A DNA stretch of 64,000 bases from Rhizobium johnstonii 3841. GTDB taxonomy: Bacteria > Pseudomonadota > Alphaproteobacteria > Rhizobiales > Rhizobiaceae. Positions within the stretch are counted from its first letter, which is position 1. The number at the start of each line of letters is the position of its first letter. Below are positions 26,076 through 34,502 of this stretch, one piece after another. Where the stretch lies: contig NC_008381.1 of NCBI RefSeq assembly GCF_000009265.1, positions 186,001-250,000 of the forward strand. Direction: 5' to 3'. Under the pieces are notes generated by a model. The model worked only from the letters and a program-made list of their open reading frames with translations. It had not been told where the DNA came from and searched no databases. A program made the translations under genes and the position numbers.

Positions 26076-28357
26076 GCTGCTGTACCATGGACGCAGAAAG
26101 CGTGCTTGCCCTCAGCACGACATCATTCAGTGCCGAAGAGGTTCGCCTTGCGAGCCAGCCGCTCGGCGAAGGATTGCGCCAGCTGGACCTGAGCGTCCCC
26201 GACGCCCACTGCGGTGGCTGCATTTCGACCATCGAAAGGGCGTTGTTGGCGCTTTCCTTCGTCAAGACAGCGCGAGTCAATCTCACGGCTCGAAGGGTGA
26301 GCTGCGTCTACCAGGAGGAGATAGAGACACGCGCAACCGATCCGTCCAAGATCCTGGCAGCGATCAACTCGGCCGGATATCGCGCGCATCTCTTCACGCC
26401 CTCAGCTCCCGAGAACGACAAGACCAGAAATCAACTTCTCCTCGCGATCGGCGTGTCCGGTTTTGCCGCTGCCAACATCATGTTGCTCTCGATATCGGTC
26501 TGGTCGGGTGCAGATGCTGCGACGCGCGACATGTTTCATTGGATCTCGGCGATGATAGCAGCGCCCGCGCTGGTCTATGCGGGGCGCTTCTTCTTCAAAT
26601 CGGCCTGGAATGCGCTGCGGCACCGGCGCACCAACATGGACGTTCCGATTTCGCTCGCCGTGACGCTCTCCTATGCCGTTTCATTGTGGGAGACCGTCCA
26701 TCACGGCGAGCATGCGTGGTTCGACGCTTCGGTCTCGCTGCTCTTCTTCCTGCTGATCGGCAGAACCCTCGATCATGTCATGCGCGAAAAGGCTCGGGCG
26801 GCGATCAACGGACTCGCAAGACTGGCGCCGCGCGGATCATTGCTGATCAATCCGGACGGGTCGCGACGCTACATTGCGGTAGATGAGATCGCGGCGGGGG
26901 ATGAAATCTCGATAGCCGCAGGCGAACGGGTTCCCGTCGATGGCATAATCGTCAGCGGAGAGAGCGACCTGGACCTCTCCATCGTCACCGGCGAGAGCAG
27001 CCCCGTCGCCGTCGCCAGCGACAGCGAAGTGAGTTCCGGGGCGATGAATCTGACCGGCTCCCTCGTGCTGCGGGCGACAAGAATTGCCAAGGATTCGCTT
27101 CTCTCGGAGATCATCGGCCTCATGGAAGCCGCCGAGGGCGGAAGAGCTCGCTATCGAAGGATCGCCGATCGCGCTGCGACGCTCTATTCTCCGGTCGTGC
27201 ATCTGCTGGCGCTGGTCTCCTTCCTTGCCTGGGGCCTCCTGGGCGGAGACTGGAAACAGGCCATGCTGGTCGCCGTTGCGGTGCTGATCATTACCTGCCC
27301 ATGCGCATTGGGTCTTGCCGTACCTGTGGTCCAGGTCGTCGCCACGGGCGAACTTTTCCGGAAGGGCATCATGGTGAAGGACGGCTCAGCACTCGAAAGA
27401 CTGGCCGAAACCGACACCGTGGCCTTTGACAAGACGGGCACCTTGACGATCGGCAGTTCGCGCCTTGTCAGAGTGGATGCCATGGACGAGAGCGCCACCG
27501 CGATCGCCCGTGGATTGGCAGCGCATTCACGGCATCCCCTTTCTCGGGCCCTGGTACGGGACACCGAAACCGACCTCATGTCCTTCGACATCGTCACGGA
27601 AATCCCCGGCGGGGGACTGGAAGCCAGGAACGGAGCAGATGTCTATCGATTGGGCAACTTGGCGTTTGCCTGCGGAACCAGCATCGTGCCCCGCACCGCC
27701 GACAGTCCGTTCTCGGAAGTGGTCCTGTCGAAGAATGGTGTCGATCTTGCTCGCTTCTTCTTCGATGACACGCTTCGTCCGGGTGCTTGCGAGGCAATCG
27801 ACCGGCTCGATGCAGCCGGCCTTGAAACGCTGATCGTGTCCGGAGACAGGCAGACCGTCGTCGACAATACGGCGCATGCCCTGGGTATCGACAGGGCTTT
27901 GGGCTCTCTGACGCCGAAACAGAAGGTCGAGGAATGCCAGAGGCTGAATGGCGAAGGTCGTCGCGTGCTCATGGTTGGCGACGGGATCAACGACGCCCCG
28001 GCACTTGCAGCCGCGCATGTCTCGATGGCGCCGGCCACAGCCTCCGATATCGGAAGACAGGCGGCCGACCTGGTTTTCTTCAACGATCGCCTTGACGCTG
28101 TTCCGGAAGCGATCGCCGTTGCGCGACGATCCGCCAGCCTCATCCGGCAGAACTTCGCTCTCGCCATCGGTTACAACGTTCTGGCAGTGCCGATCGCCAT
28201 CGCCGGATTGGCGACGCCGCTGATAGCGGCGGTGGCAATGTCGACATCCTCGATCATCGTCGTGACGAACGCCCTGCGCCTGAACGCCTTCGGCAAGCGT
28301 CGGGATATGCACATTCGAGGGCGGATCGGCAGGAGTGAGGAGGTCAAAGCCGCATGA
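26072..28357 (+). CDS. fixI: FixI (CcoI), copper-transporting P1B-type ATPase
   Basis: The 761-residue P-type ATPase exports copper for insertion into cbb3 oxidase. Features in order are an N-terminal heavy-metal domain with CGGC (AHCGGCISTIERAL, near residue 48), the TGES actuator motif in SIVTGESSPV, the intramembrane CPC in ITCPCALGL, the phosphorylation motif DKTGT, and VGDGINDAPALA in the hinge. The length is normal for FixI, and it overlaps fixH and fixS. Confidence 0.96.
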   Translation: MSCCTMDAESVLALSTTSFSAEEVRLASQPLGEGLRQLDLSVPDAHCGGCISTIERALLALSFVKTARVNLTARRVSCVYQEEIETRATDPSKILAAINSAGYRAHLFTPSAPENDKTRNQLLLAIGVSGFAAANIMLLSISVWSGADAATRDMFHWISAMIAAPALVYAGRFFFKSAWNALRHRRTNMDVPISLAVTLSYAVSLWETVHHGEHAWFDASVSLLFFLLIGRTLDHVMREKARAAINGLARLAPRGSLLINPDGSRRYIAVDEIAAGDEISIAAGERVPVDGIIVSGESDLDLSIVTGESSPVAVASDSEVSSGAMNLTGSLVLRATRIAKDSLLSEIIGLMEAAEGGRARYRRIADRAATLYSPVVHLLALVSFLAWGLLGGDWKQAMLVAVAVLIITCPCALGLAVPVVQVVATGELFRKGIMVKDGSALERLAETDTVAFDKTGTLTIGSSRLVRVDAMDESATAIARGLAAHSRHPLSRALVRDTETDLMSFDIVTEIPGGGLEARNGADVYRLGNLAFACGTSIVPRTADSPFSEVVLSKNGVDLARFFFDDTLRPGACEAIDRLDAAGLETLIVSGDRQTVVDNTAHALGIDRALGSLTPKQKVEECQRLNGEGRRVLMVGDGINDAPALAAAHVSMAPATASDIGRQAADLVFFNDRLDAVPEAIAVARRSASLIRQNFALAIGYNVLAVPIAIAGLATPLIAAVAMSTSSIIVVTNALRLNAFGKRRDMHIRGRIGRSEEVKAA

Positions 28358-28512
28358 ACATGTTGATCTATCTCATACCGATCGCGCTGTTGATGGGAGG
28401 AATAGGGCTCCTGGCATTCCTTTGGTCGCTAAAGAGCGGCCAGTATGACGACCTTCAAGGCGCCGCCTGGCGGATCCTCGCCGAGGACGAAACCGATCAA
28501 CGAGAACCCTGA
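28354..28512 (+). CDS. fixS: FixS (CcoS), small cbb3 oxidase assembly protein
   Basis: A 52-residue protein starts MNMLIYLIPIALLMGGIGLL. It has a single transmembrane helix and the conserved AFLWSLKSGQYDDLQGAAWR segment that defines CcoS. It overlaps the fixI stop by 4 bp (ATGA). Confidence 0.95.
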   Translation: MNMLIYLIPIALLMGGIGLLAFLWSLKSGQYDDLQGAAWRILAEDETDQREP

Positions 28513-28544
28513 CCGCAGTGGGTCCAAACACGAAAGGAAGATGG

Positions 28545-29216
28545 ATGCTTGCGAAAAATTCTATGCTTCTGCAGTCTGACCTGTTTGCTGGCTTGGATCA
28601 GGCGACTGTGGAGCAATTCACCGGAACGGCTGAGTTTCGAACCTTCGCCGCTGACGAGAAGATCGTAGCCGAGGGCCAGCAGGAATCGTTCGTCTACTGC
28701 GTCATGAACGGGTTTGTGCGACTTTCAAAATCGGAATCCGCCGGGCGCGAAGCGGATATCTGCGTGTGCGAGCCGGGCGACACCTTTGGAGAATATCTAC
28801 TCGCGGGGGGCGGCTCCTACGCTTATAGCGCGCGGTCCGCCGACGGGGCCGAGGTCGCGCTGTTTGCGCTTGCGGAGTTGCAGGCGTTCGCCGACCAACA
28901 TCCGGTCGTACACAGGAACGTCATGCGCATCATGGGCAGGCACCTGCTGGGCGCGATGGATTGTATTGCCGGAGACCGCTTGCTCACAGCCGCGCAACGG
29001 GTGGCAAACTACCTTATGAGCCGCTGCCCCGCCTCGGCGGCCACCTCGCGGGTTACGTTCCGCCTTCCTTACCGAAAGCGAATCCTGGCCGGCAAACTGG
29101 GACTGGCGCCGGAAGCCCTTTCCCGCGCGTTTGCGGCGCTCGCCCCGTCGGGGGTCGAAGTCAGAGGCAAGGTCGTCCTCGTCGATAGCGTCGACCTGCT
29201 GCGGGAGGCATGTTAA
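28545..29216 (+). CDS. Crp/Fnr-family transcription regulator
   Basis: The 223-residue protein has an N-terminal cyclic-nucleotide-binding-like beta-roll (about 10-125, with CEPGDTFGEYLLAGGGSYAY in two blocks) and a C-terminal helix-turn-helix (RILAGKLGLAPEALSRAFAAL). It lacks the N-terminal cysteines of FNR/FnrN, so it should not sense oxygen through an FeS cluster and is closer in type to FixK or to Dnr/NnrR regulators. The ATG at 28545 follows AAGGAAG. Only 32 bp separate it from fixS, so it is probably co-transcribed with fixGHIS and may feed back on the two anaeroboxes. The exact subgroup is uncertain. Confidence 0.85.
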   Translation: MLAKNSMLLQSDLFAGLDQATVEQFTGTAEFRTFAADEKIVAEGQQESFVYCVMNGFVRLSKSESAGREADICVCEPGDTFGEYLLAGGGSYAYSARSADGAEVALFALAELQAFADQHPVVHRNVMRIMGRHLLGAMDCIAGDRLLTAAQRVANYLMSRCPASAATSRVTFRLPYRKRILAGKLGLAPEALSRAFAALAPSGVEVRGKVVLVDSVDLLREAC

Positions 29217-29574
29217 CCGTTGGATCACCGGGCCACATGTTGAAGTTCGCCGCGCTGTTCCTGCCATTAACTACCATGTCAATGGGGTACCTGTTCGCCG
29301 CAGACTCAAGCCTCTCAAGGCCTCCACACACTACGAGTTCATTTGCAAAGCATGGGCTTCATAACCCGAGCGCTTCACCAGATTCGCTCTATCTAATGCC
29401 AGGTCTAAACATCCAGCGCGTGCCAATCATTTTATTATCTATCGCGGAGTTCGGGGAACCGGAAGAATCCGACTAGCCCAATAGTGTCGATCCTATTAGT
29501 AACGCAATGATGCGGGCATTTATTCCGACATAGGCTTTAAATGCTCGAGCCGAGTGCTTCAGATTACGGCGATA
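29217..29574. other. Intergenic region; no gene seen
   Basis: This gap lies between the converging Crp/Fnr gene and the GntR gene. Small plus-strand frames here (29210-29476, 29541-29765) lack ribosome-binding sites and recognisable content. No clear terminator was identified. Confidence 0.5.
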
Positions 29575-30288
29575 TCACAAGCTTTTCGCGTGCCCAGGAA
29601 GCCCTGTTAACCCACGTTCGTTCACCTCTTGTACGACCCTTGGGACGGCATCGCGTTCTAGGTCAAGGTGGTTCATCAACGCGGACTCCACCAAGTTTGT
29701 CGCGGCGCCTAGTTCAGACATTGCGGCAATTAATTTCTCGAGGCTTTCGACAAATGCGGGCCTAAGTTCCGACGCAGTTATTTCCATTCGTAGAGGGTGA
29801 GTGCAAAAACAGAATCGTTGAACGATTTTACATGCCTCGCAATTCGATGCTTCTTCGGCGATTCTAGTAAATATCGCTTCTGCCGTTAGGGCGAGTTCGT
29901 CGGGGGACAATTTATCTGCCACGGCCCAGCTCTCTGGGATCTGCGGCCGCTTTCGATTCAACGCCGAGATTAGCGTCTCACTTCCAACAACATAAAAATC
30001 TAACAGAGTACCCTCCAACATCGGCCTGGTGAAAAAGCCCTTCTGAGGGATGTATTGGATCTTCCCTTCAGCTGCTAGTCGCTGAAGTGCTTCGCGAATT
30101 GGTGTTCGACCAAGATCAAGATTAGACGCCAGATCCTGTTCCCTGAGATGTTGCCCCGGCACACGGCCGTTATTGTGGAGAATTCGTCGAATAGCATCGT
30201 AGGCAATATCGGCCTTTGCAGGTTCTGGTTCAGTAGAAAAGTTTGTGTCAGCCCCACGCTGTGGGGGCGCGTTCTTGCAACACCGCAT
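29575..30288 (-). CDS. GntR-family transcription regulator
   Basis: The 237-residue protein has an N-terminal winged helix typical of GntR (IAYDAIRRILHNNGRVPGQHL, REQDLASNLDLGRTPIREAL, LAAEGKIQYIPQKGFF). The C-terminal effector domain is helical and FadR/FCD-like in length, but I do not see the clean FCD metal-binding pattern. An unusual Cys cluster occurs (NCEACKIVQRFCFC, near residue 150). The target is unknown; no operon partner is adjacent. The base composition is lower in GC than the plasmid backbone to its right. Confidence 0.8.
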   Translation of the reverse strand: MRCCKNAPPQRGADTNFSTEPEPAKADIAYDAIRRILHNNGRVPGQHLREQDLASNLDLGRTPIREALQRLAAEGKIQYIPQKGFFTRPMLEGTLLDFYVVGSETLISALNRKRPQIPESWAVADKLSPDELALTAEAIFTRIAEEASNCEACKIVQRFCFCTHPLRMEITASELRPAFVESLEKLIAAMSELGAATNLVESALMNHLDLERDAVPRVVQEVNERGLTGLPGHAKSL

Positions 30289-30725
30289 TTGATGGTTTTC
30301 CTCTGTCGATGTCCTTCGGGGACCCTACAGGAGCTTATTCATTGATATCGGGCGGCGTTCCGATTCAAGCCCGAATTAATTGGCCTCACCATATCGGCAC
30401 GCGTTTTAACCCAGGCGAGATTCGGGACCTTTATAACAGCCGCGGCCGCAGCTGGCCGCTATCGCACTCTCTCGCCGCTGAGTTCAACGGAATGGGGCAA
30501 GAGGAAGCTGTCACGTTCTCCATCTAAGAGGGCGATCTTCATCTCTGGCCTGTCGGATCTGATTTTGTCTGGGTGCATGTTGTCACGTCGGTTCACCTAA
30601 GCCTCCCGTCGCTGACCGGGGTAGACCCCCGTGCCGCTTGTTGACCAGATCTAGACGGCGCTCCGCGATATATCAACACATAACATTGATATTTTTTTTG
30701 ATATATTTTGGCCTATCGCGCCACC
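30289..30725. other. Gap with one possible small frame (30309-30527, plus strand)
   Basis: A 72-codon frame from an ATG at 30309 reads MSFGDPTGAYSLISGGVPIQ and continues with PHHIGTRFNPGEIRDLY. It has protein-like composition but sits only 20 bp from the divergent GntR start and lacks an obvious ribosome-binding site. It is either a small unknown gene or a remnant. The rest of the gap, including an AT-rich stretch near 30670-30710, holds nothing I can name. Confidence 0.3.
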
Positions 30726-31295
30726 TTAACGTTTTGTTTTTTCTGCTGTTGGCAAAGAACTCAGGCAGCGTCTAATTTGTGACGCATTATCCAGCCCGCT
30801 GAAAGGTTTGCGCGGATTTCCGAGTTGGCGATTCCGGTTGGCGGATCGAAAAAGCTCTGGGTGTTTAGTCCCGGCATTTGATGGTGCATTATTTTCGTTA
30901 GAATGGAGGGAGGCACTATGGGCCCTAGTAGCCGAGACGAGAGGAGCTAGCAGACTGGATGCGCGACCGACCCAGTCAGCCATTACGGATCGCGAGATGT
31001 CTATCCCTAACCGCTCGTACATCTCGGATAGGCGATAGAGGGGAATGTGATCGTCGAATTTAGCGATCATGATATGGGCGAGCAGTCCCGGCCCGGGTTT
31101 GCCGCGCTCGATCGGCAGGGTAGGCATCTCGCCAGCTACCGTCGTATCGCCATCCCTGCAGATCATGCGCTTTTCGACATGGCGGACAATCTTAACCGAC
31201 GCCGGCACGTGCTCCAACACCTGGACCACCCTGTCGGCCGCCTTCAGGAACGATGCGCCACCACAGGTCGGGCAGATGTCGACGTTCCGCGTCAC
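30726..31295 (-). pseudogene. IS66-family transposase (TnpC) fragment
   Basis: The first 120 or so residues match the zinc-finger and central regions of IS66 TnpC: CPTCGG, then HVPASVKIVRHVEKRMICR, and IERGKPGPGLLAHIMIAKFD followed by HIPLYRLSEMYERLGIDISR and ADWVGRASSLLAPL. After that the sequence no longer resembles the catalytic domain, and the N-terminal part is also missing. No TnpA or TnpB is nearby. It is a decayed IS66 piece. Confidence 0.8.
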
Positions 31296-31557
31296 TTCAC
31301 AGCGGCGTCACCGTCGGCTTCGTTTTGTTTCTGTTGATTGAACAAGAATCGTGATCGCCCGCACTTCCTACCAGGCAAACCGCCATGCATACCGCATTGT
31401 CGGGGGAACAACCTAGTTCCATAAATCAACGTTACGCCGCGAAACTCGACTTACCAAGCACTTAGCTGATCTGCGTGGGATGTCGTCGGTTCCAATCCCT
31501 TCAAGGCGACCAGCATTGGTTTCGGGGACGACCAAGAGCACCTCCGAGTCCGAAATA

Positions 31558-31893
31558 TTAACGCCGTTTTTTTGCTGCTACGATCGCTTCCGCCTGTATG
31601 ATGCATAGCTGTAGTTCTTCGAGCGTCATACCGTTTGCGGCATTCGCGAATCGCTCCAAAAGATCGGACATTTCAGCAACGGCGTCAGCGGGTTCTGTAA
31701 CGCCTAGTAGCCAATTCGGTGTTGTTCCCAGTGACGACGTTATCCGTAGCAGCGTTGCTAGGTCGGGTTCTCTTCGGCCCGCCACGTAGTGAGCATATCG
31801 GCGCTCATCCAGGCCAACTCGCCTAGCGGCCTCAGCGTTCGAAATGCCTAGCTGTTCAGCTCTTTCGCGAAGCCGCTTTGACAGAATATCCAT
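31558..31893 (-). CDS. XRE-family (Cro/CI-type) DNA-binding protein
   Basis: A 111-residue protein with an N-terminal helix-turn-helix of the Cro/CI type (RLRERAEQLGISNAEAARRV, then RYAHYVAGRREPDLATLLRI) and a short C-terminal region. Similar small regulators control mobile-element or plasmid genes. A perfect inverted repeat lies exactly at its start codon, suggesting autoregulation. It is divergent from the LysR gene at 31991. The target is unknown. Confidence 0.85.
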   Translation of the reverse strand: MDILSKRLRERAEQLGISNAEAARRVGLDERRYAHYVAGRREPDLATLLRITSSLGTTPNWLLGVTEPADAVAEMSDLLERFANAANGMTLEELQLCIIQAEAIVAAKKRR

Positions 31894-31910
31894 GGGAACG
31901 ATTTGTTCCC
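31894..31910. promoter_or_regulatory. Inverted repeat at the XRE gene start (likely operator)
   Basis: GGGAAC-N5-GTTCCC directly abuts the XRE start codon (31893-31891). A related GGAAC-N6-GTTCC occurs at 31405-31420, downstream of the gene. Both are compatible with binding sites for the XRE protein. Confidence 0.5.
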
Positions 31911-31938
31911 CATTGATAACGATCTGGCCACGAACGTT

Positions 31939-31958
31939 ATGTAGTGTTATAACTACAT
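31939..31958. promoter_or_regulatory. Inverted repeat in the XRE/LysR divergent promoter region
   Basis: ATGTAGT-N6-ACTACAT, with GTTATAAC overlapping the centre and a further TGTAGT half-site just after it, lies 33 bp before the LysR ATG. The spacing suits a LysR-type or XRE-type operator; which protein binds is unknown. Confidence 0.45.
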
Positions 31959-31990
31959 CGTGTAGTTTCCAAATTTGATAGGTCGTGTCG

Positions 31991-32881
31991 ATGGAATTAC
32001 GCCAGCTCTCCTACTTCGTCGCGGTGGCCGAGGAACTGCATTTCGGCCGGGCAGCGGCCAAGGTCCGCATCGCCCAGCCGGCGCTCTCCAACCACGTACA
32101 GGCGCTGGAGCGCGAACTCGGCTGCCCGCTGTTCATCCGCTCGACCAGGCGGGTGGAACTCACAAGGGCAGGAGAGATCTTCCACGAGCGCTGCGTCGGG
32201 ATCCTCAGCGAGGTGGATCTGTCGGCCGAGATCACCAGGGCGGCGGCCGGCAAAACCATCCGGCAGATCAGGATCGGCACCGTCTATCCGGCCACCACCG
32301 GCGTGCTGCCGGCGTTTCTGGCGAAGATCGCCCGCAAGTACCCGGATATCCGCATCCATATATCAAGCGGCAATACCGGCGACATCATCCGCGGCCTGGA
32401 GAACGGCCAGATCAATCTCGGCTTCATCAGGCCGGTGGAAAACATCGGCTCGCTGCGCTTCTCCTCGATCGCCCATGAGCGTTATCTTCTGGCGGTGGCG
32501 AGGAGCAACCCACTGGCGGAGCAGGCGGAGATTGCTATCGACGACCTGCGCTCGGAAAAGATCATCGCCTTCAATCGCAAGAACCTCTCCTACACCGAGC
32601 GGTACTTCAACGAGAAGTTCGAGGAATACGATCTGACCCGCAACATCGCCTATAGCTGCGACGACACCTATTCGCTGGTGTCGCTGGTCTCGGCCGGCCT
32701 TGGCATCGGCTTTGCGCCGGAATGGACCGAGGGCCTGCCGAACCGGGCCTTCGAACTGAAGGCGGTGAGAGGCATCGACTTCCGGATCGGGCTCGGTGTC
32801 GCCTGGAATAAAGAGGATCCAACCGCCTCGCGCGACGACATCGTCGATATCGCGAGGTCATTGGCACGGCCGGTGAGGTAA
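31991..32881 (+). CDS. LysR-family transcription regulator
   Basis: The 296-residue protein has a typical LysR winged helix (MELRQLSYFVAVAEELHFGR, ALSNHVQALERELGCPLFIR) and a two-lobed effector domain. The segment RNIAYSCDDTYSLVSLVSAGLGIGF is the usual conserved stretch of the second lobe. The ATG at 31991 was preferred to a GTG two codons upstream. It resembles regulators of aromatic-compound genes (BenM/CatM-like), but no such genes are adjacent. It marks the left edge of a GC-rich backbone block. Confidence 0.88.
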   Translation: MELRQLSYFVAVAEELHFGRAAAKVRIAQPALSNHVQALERELGCPLFIRSTRRVELTRAGEIFHERCVGILSEVDLSAEITRAAAGKTIRQIRIGTVYPATTGVLPAFLAKIARKYPDIRIHISSGNTGDIIRGLENGQINLGFIRPVENIGSLRFSSIAHERYLLAVARSNPLAEQAEIAIDDLRSEKIIAFNRKNLSYTERYFNEKFEEYDLTRNIAYSCDDTYSLVSLVSAGLGIGFAPEWTEGLPNRAFELKAVRGIDFRIGLGVAWNKEDPTASRDDIVDIARSLARPVR

Positions 32882-33149
32882 GCGATCTGCGCTGCGGTTC
32901 AGCTGTGACGCGGGCGATGTGACGCCGCCTCGCAGATTTGCCATGTCTGCCTGCGTCTAATCCCCCACCTAGACTTCGGCCATCGCGTCCTGCCCCGGCT
33001 TTTGGTCCTGCCAGGCTCGCGCCGCCGGCAACGGCTTTGCCGTCCTCCACTGCGTTTCGGCCCTGCGGGTGCAGGCGCCGCTTGCCGCCCGGCTTTCGGA
33101 CCGCCGTAGCAGGTCGCGATGGCCGCGACCTCGAAACGGAGGTTCCAAC
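32882..33149. other. GC-rich leader before the ArdC gene; no gene seen
   Basis: This 268-bp gap holds no convincing frame. It ends with CGGAGG at a good distance from the ArdC ATG. Confidence 0.5.
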
Positions 33150-34070
33150 ATGAGCAGGCAACAATCCAATCAACGATCCGATATCTACAGCCGCATCACC
33201 AACACGATCATCGCCGATCTCGAAGGCGGCGTGCGGCCATGGACCAAACCCTGGACGACGGGACATGCGACAGCCGAGGTCAGCCGGCCACTGCGCCACA
33301 ACGGCCAACCCTATTCCGGGATCAACTTCCTGCTGCTGTGGTCGCAAGCCATCGCCCGCGGCTTTGCCTCATCACGCTGGATGACGTTTCGCCAGTCAAT
33401 CGAACTCGGCGGCGCCGTTCGCAAGGGCGAAACCGGCACAACCGTGGTCTTTGCCAGTTCGTTCATCCGCACCGAGACGACCGAGACGGGCACCGAGATC
33501 GAACAGGATATTCCATTCCTCAAAGCCTACACGGTGTTCAACACCGATCAGATCGCCGGTCTTAACGGCCGCTTTGACGACGTCGCACCTGGTGAGGATC
33601 CGATGAGCCGCATCGGCGATGCCGGCCGCTTCTTCGCCAATACCGGCGCGCTGATCCGGCACGGAGGATCGGCTGCCTATTATGCCGCTCAGCGTGATTA
33701 CATCCAGATGCCCTGCCTGGATGCCTTCCGGGACGATGCCTCTTATGTGGCCATCCTCAGTCACGAGATGACGCACTGGACCGGGGCACCGCGACGGCTT
33801 GATCGCGATCTCAGCCGCTACGCAAAAGACCGGAGCGACCGCGCCCGCGAAGAGCTGATTGCCGAACTCGGCAGCGCGTTTCTCTGCGCCGATCTCGGCA
33901 TCGTCCCCGAGCTCGAACCACGCCCTGACCACGCAGGCTATCTCGATAGCTGGCTGAAGGTTCTGGGTAACGACAAGCGCGCCATCTTCTCGGCGGCAGC
34001 ACATGCGCAGCGCGCCGTCGACTACCTGCATTCCTTGCAGCCGGAACTCGACGAGGAGGCGGCGGCGTAA
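33150..34070 (+). CDS. ardC: ArdC-like antirestriction protein with zincin-type peptidase domain
   Basis: The 306-residue protein has an N-terminal ArdC ssDNA-binding domain (about 10-140: IADLEGGVRPWTKPW, LLLWSQAIARGFAS, VRKGETGTTVVFAS) and a C-terminal metallopeptidase-like domain with SHEMTHWTGAPRRLDRD near residue 210 and a downstream Glu in AREELIAELGSAFL. ArdC proteins on conjugative plasmids protect incoming single-stranded DNA from host nucleases. The ATG at 33150 follows CGGAGG. It lies near traG/traA, as expected for a leading-region gene. Confidence 0.88.
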   Translation: MSRQQSNQRSDIYSRITNTIIADLEGGVRPWTKPWTTGHATAEVSRPLRHNGQPYSGINFLLLWSQAIARGFASSRWMTFRQSIELGGAVRKGETGTTVVFASSFIRTETTETGTEIEQDIPFLKAYTVFNTDQIAGLNGRFDDVAPGEDPMSRIGDAGRFFANTGALIRHGGSAAYYAAQRDYIQMPCLDAFRDDASYVAILSHEMTHWTGAPRRLDRDLSRYAKDRSDRAREELIAELGSAFLCADLGIVPELEPRPDHAGYLDSWLKVLGNDKRAIFSAAAHAQRAVDYLHSLQPELDEEAAA

Positions 34071-34132
34071 GCCGTCTTTCCTTCACTCGGCCGTCTCTTC
34101 CTTCACTCAGGCATGAGAGACGCGGATGCCGA

Positions 34133-34378
34133 TCACTGCAGCGGAAGGTAGCCTCGCGAGCGCTTCCTGCGCAAAAGCGTGAGCAGGAGATCGACGGCTT
34201 TTGCCTCGCTATCGAAGACATGGATCTTCTGCTGCCCGCGACTGCCGATGCGTCCCCAGCTGCGCACCAGCGATGTCTCGCCGAAGAGGTTCGGCTCGAT
34301 CGACAGCGCATAAAAGCGCGCCATGTTCTTCGATGGATCGATACGTTCGATGTAGAGACGATAGGGCTGGACTGTCAT
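34133..34378 (-). CDS. WGR-domain protein
   Basis: An 81-residue protein consists of one WGR domain: YIERIDPSKNMARFYALSIE, RSWGRIGSRGQQKIHVFD, then EAKAVDLLLTLLRRKRSRGY. WGR domains occur in PARPs and in many short plasmid-borne proteins of rhizobia. The function here is unknown, possibly nucleic-acid binding. It lies about 125 bp from traG on the same strand but not close enough to call an operon. Confidence 0.85.
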   Translation of the reverse strand: MTVQPYRLYIERIDPSKNMARFYALSIEPNLFGETSLVRSWGRIGSRGQQKIHVFDSEAKAVDLLLTLLRRKRSRGYLPLQ

Positions 34379-34502
34379 GCCGGCAGAATCGCAAAGACCA
34401 GGCGGCGGCGTCCAACGACATTTGTGAATCGATGAGGCCCGATCGATTCATCGGGGTGATGTGAACCGCCTGGCTCATCGCTCCTGCCTTATCTCTCCTG
34501 GC

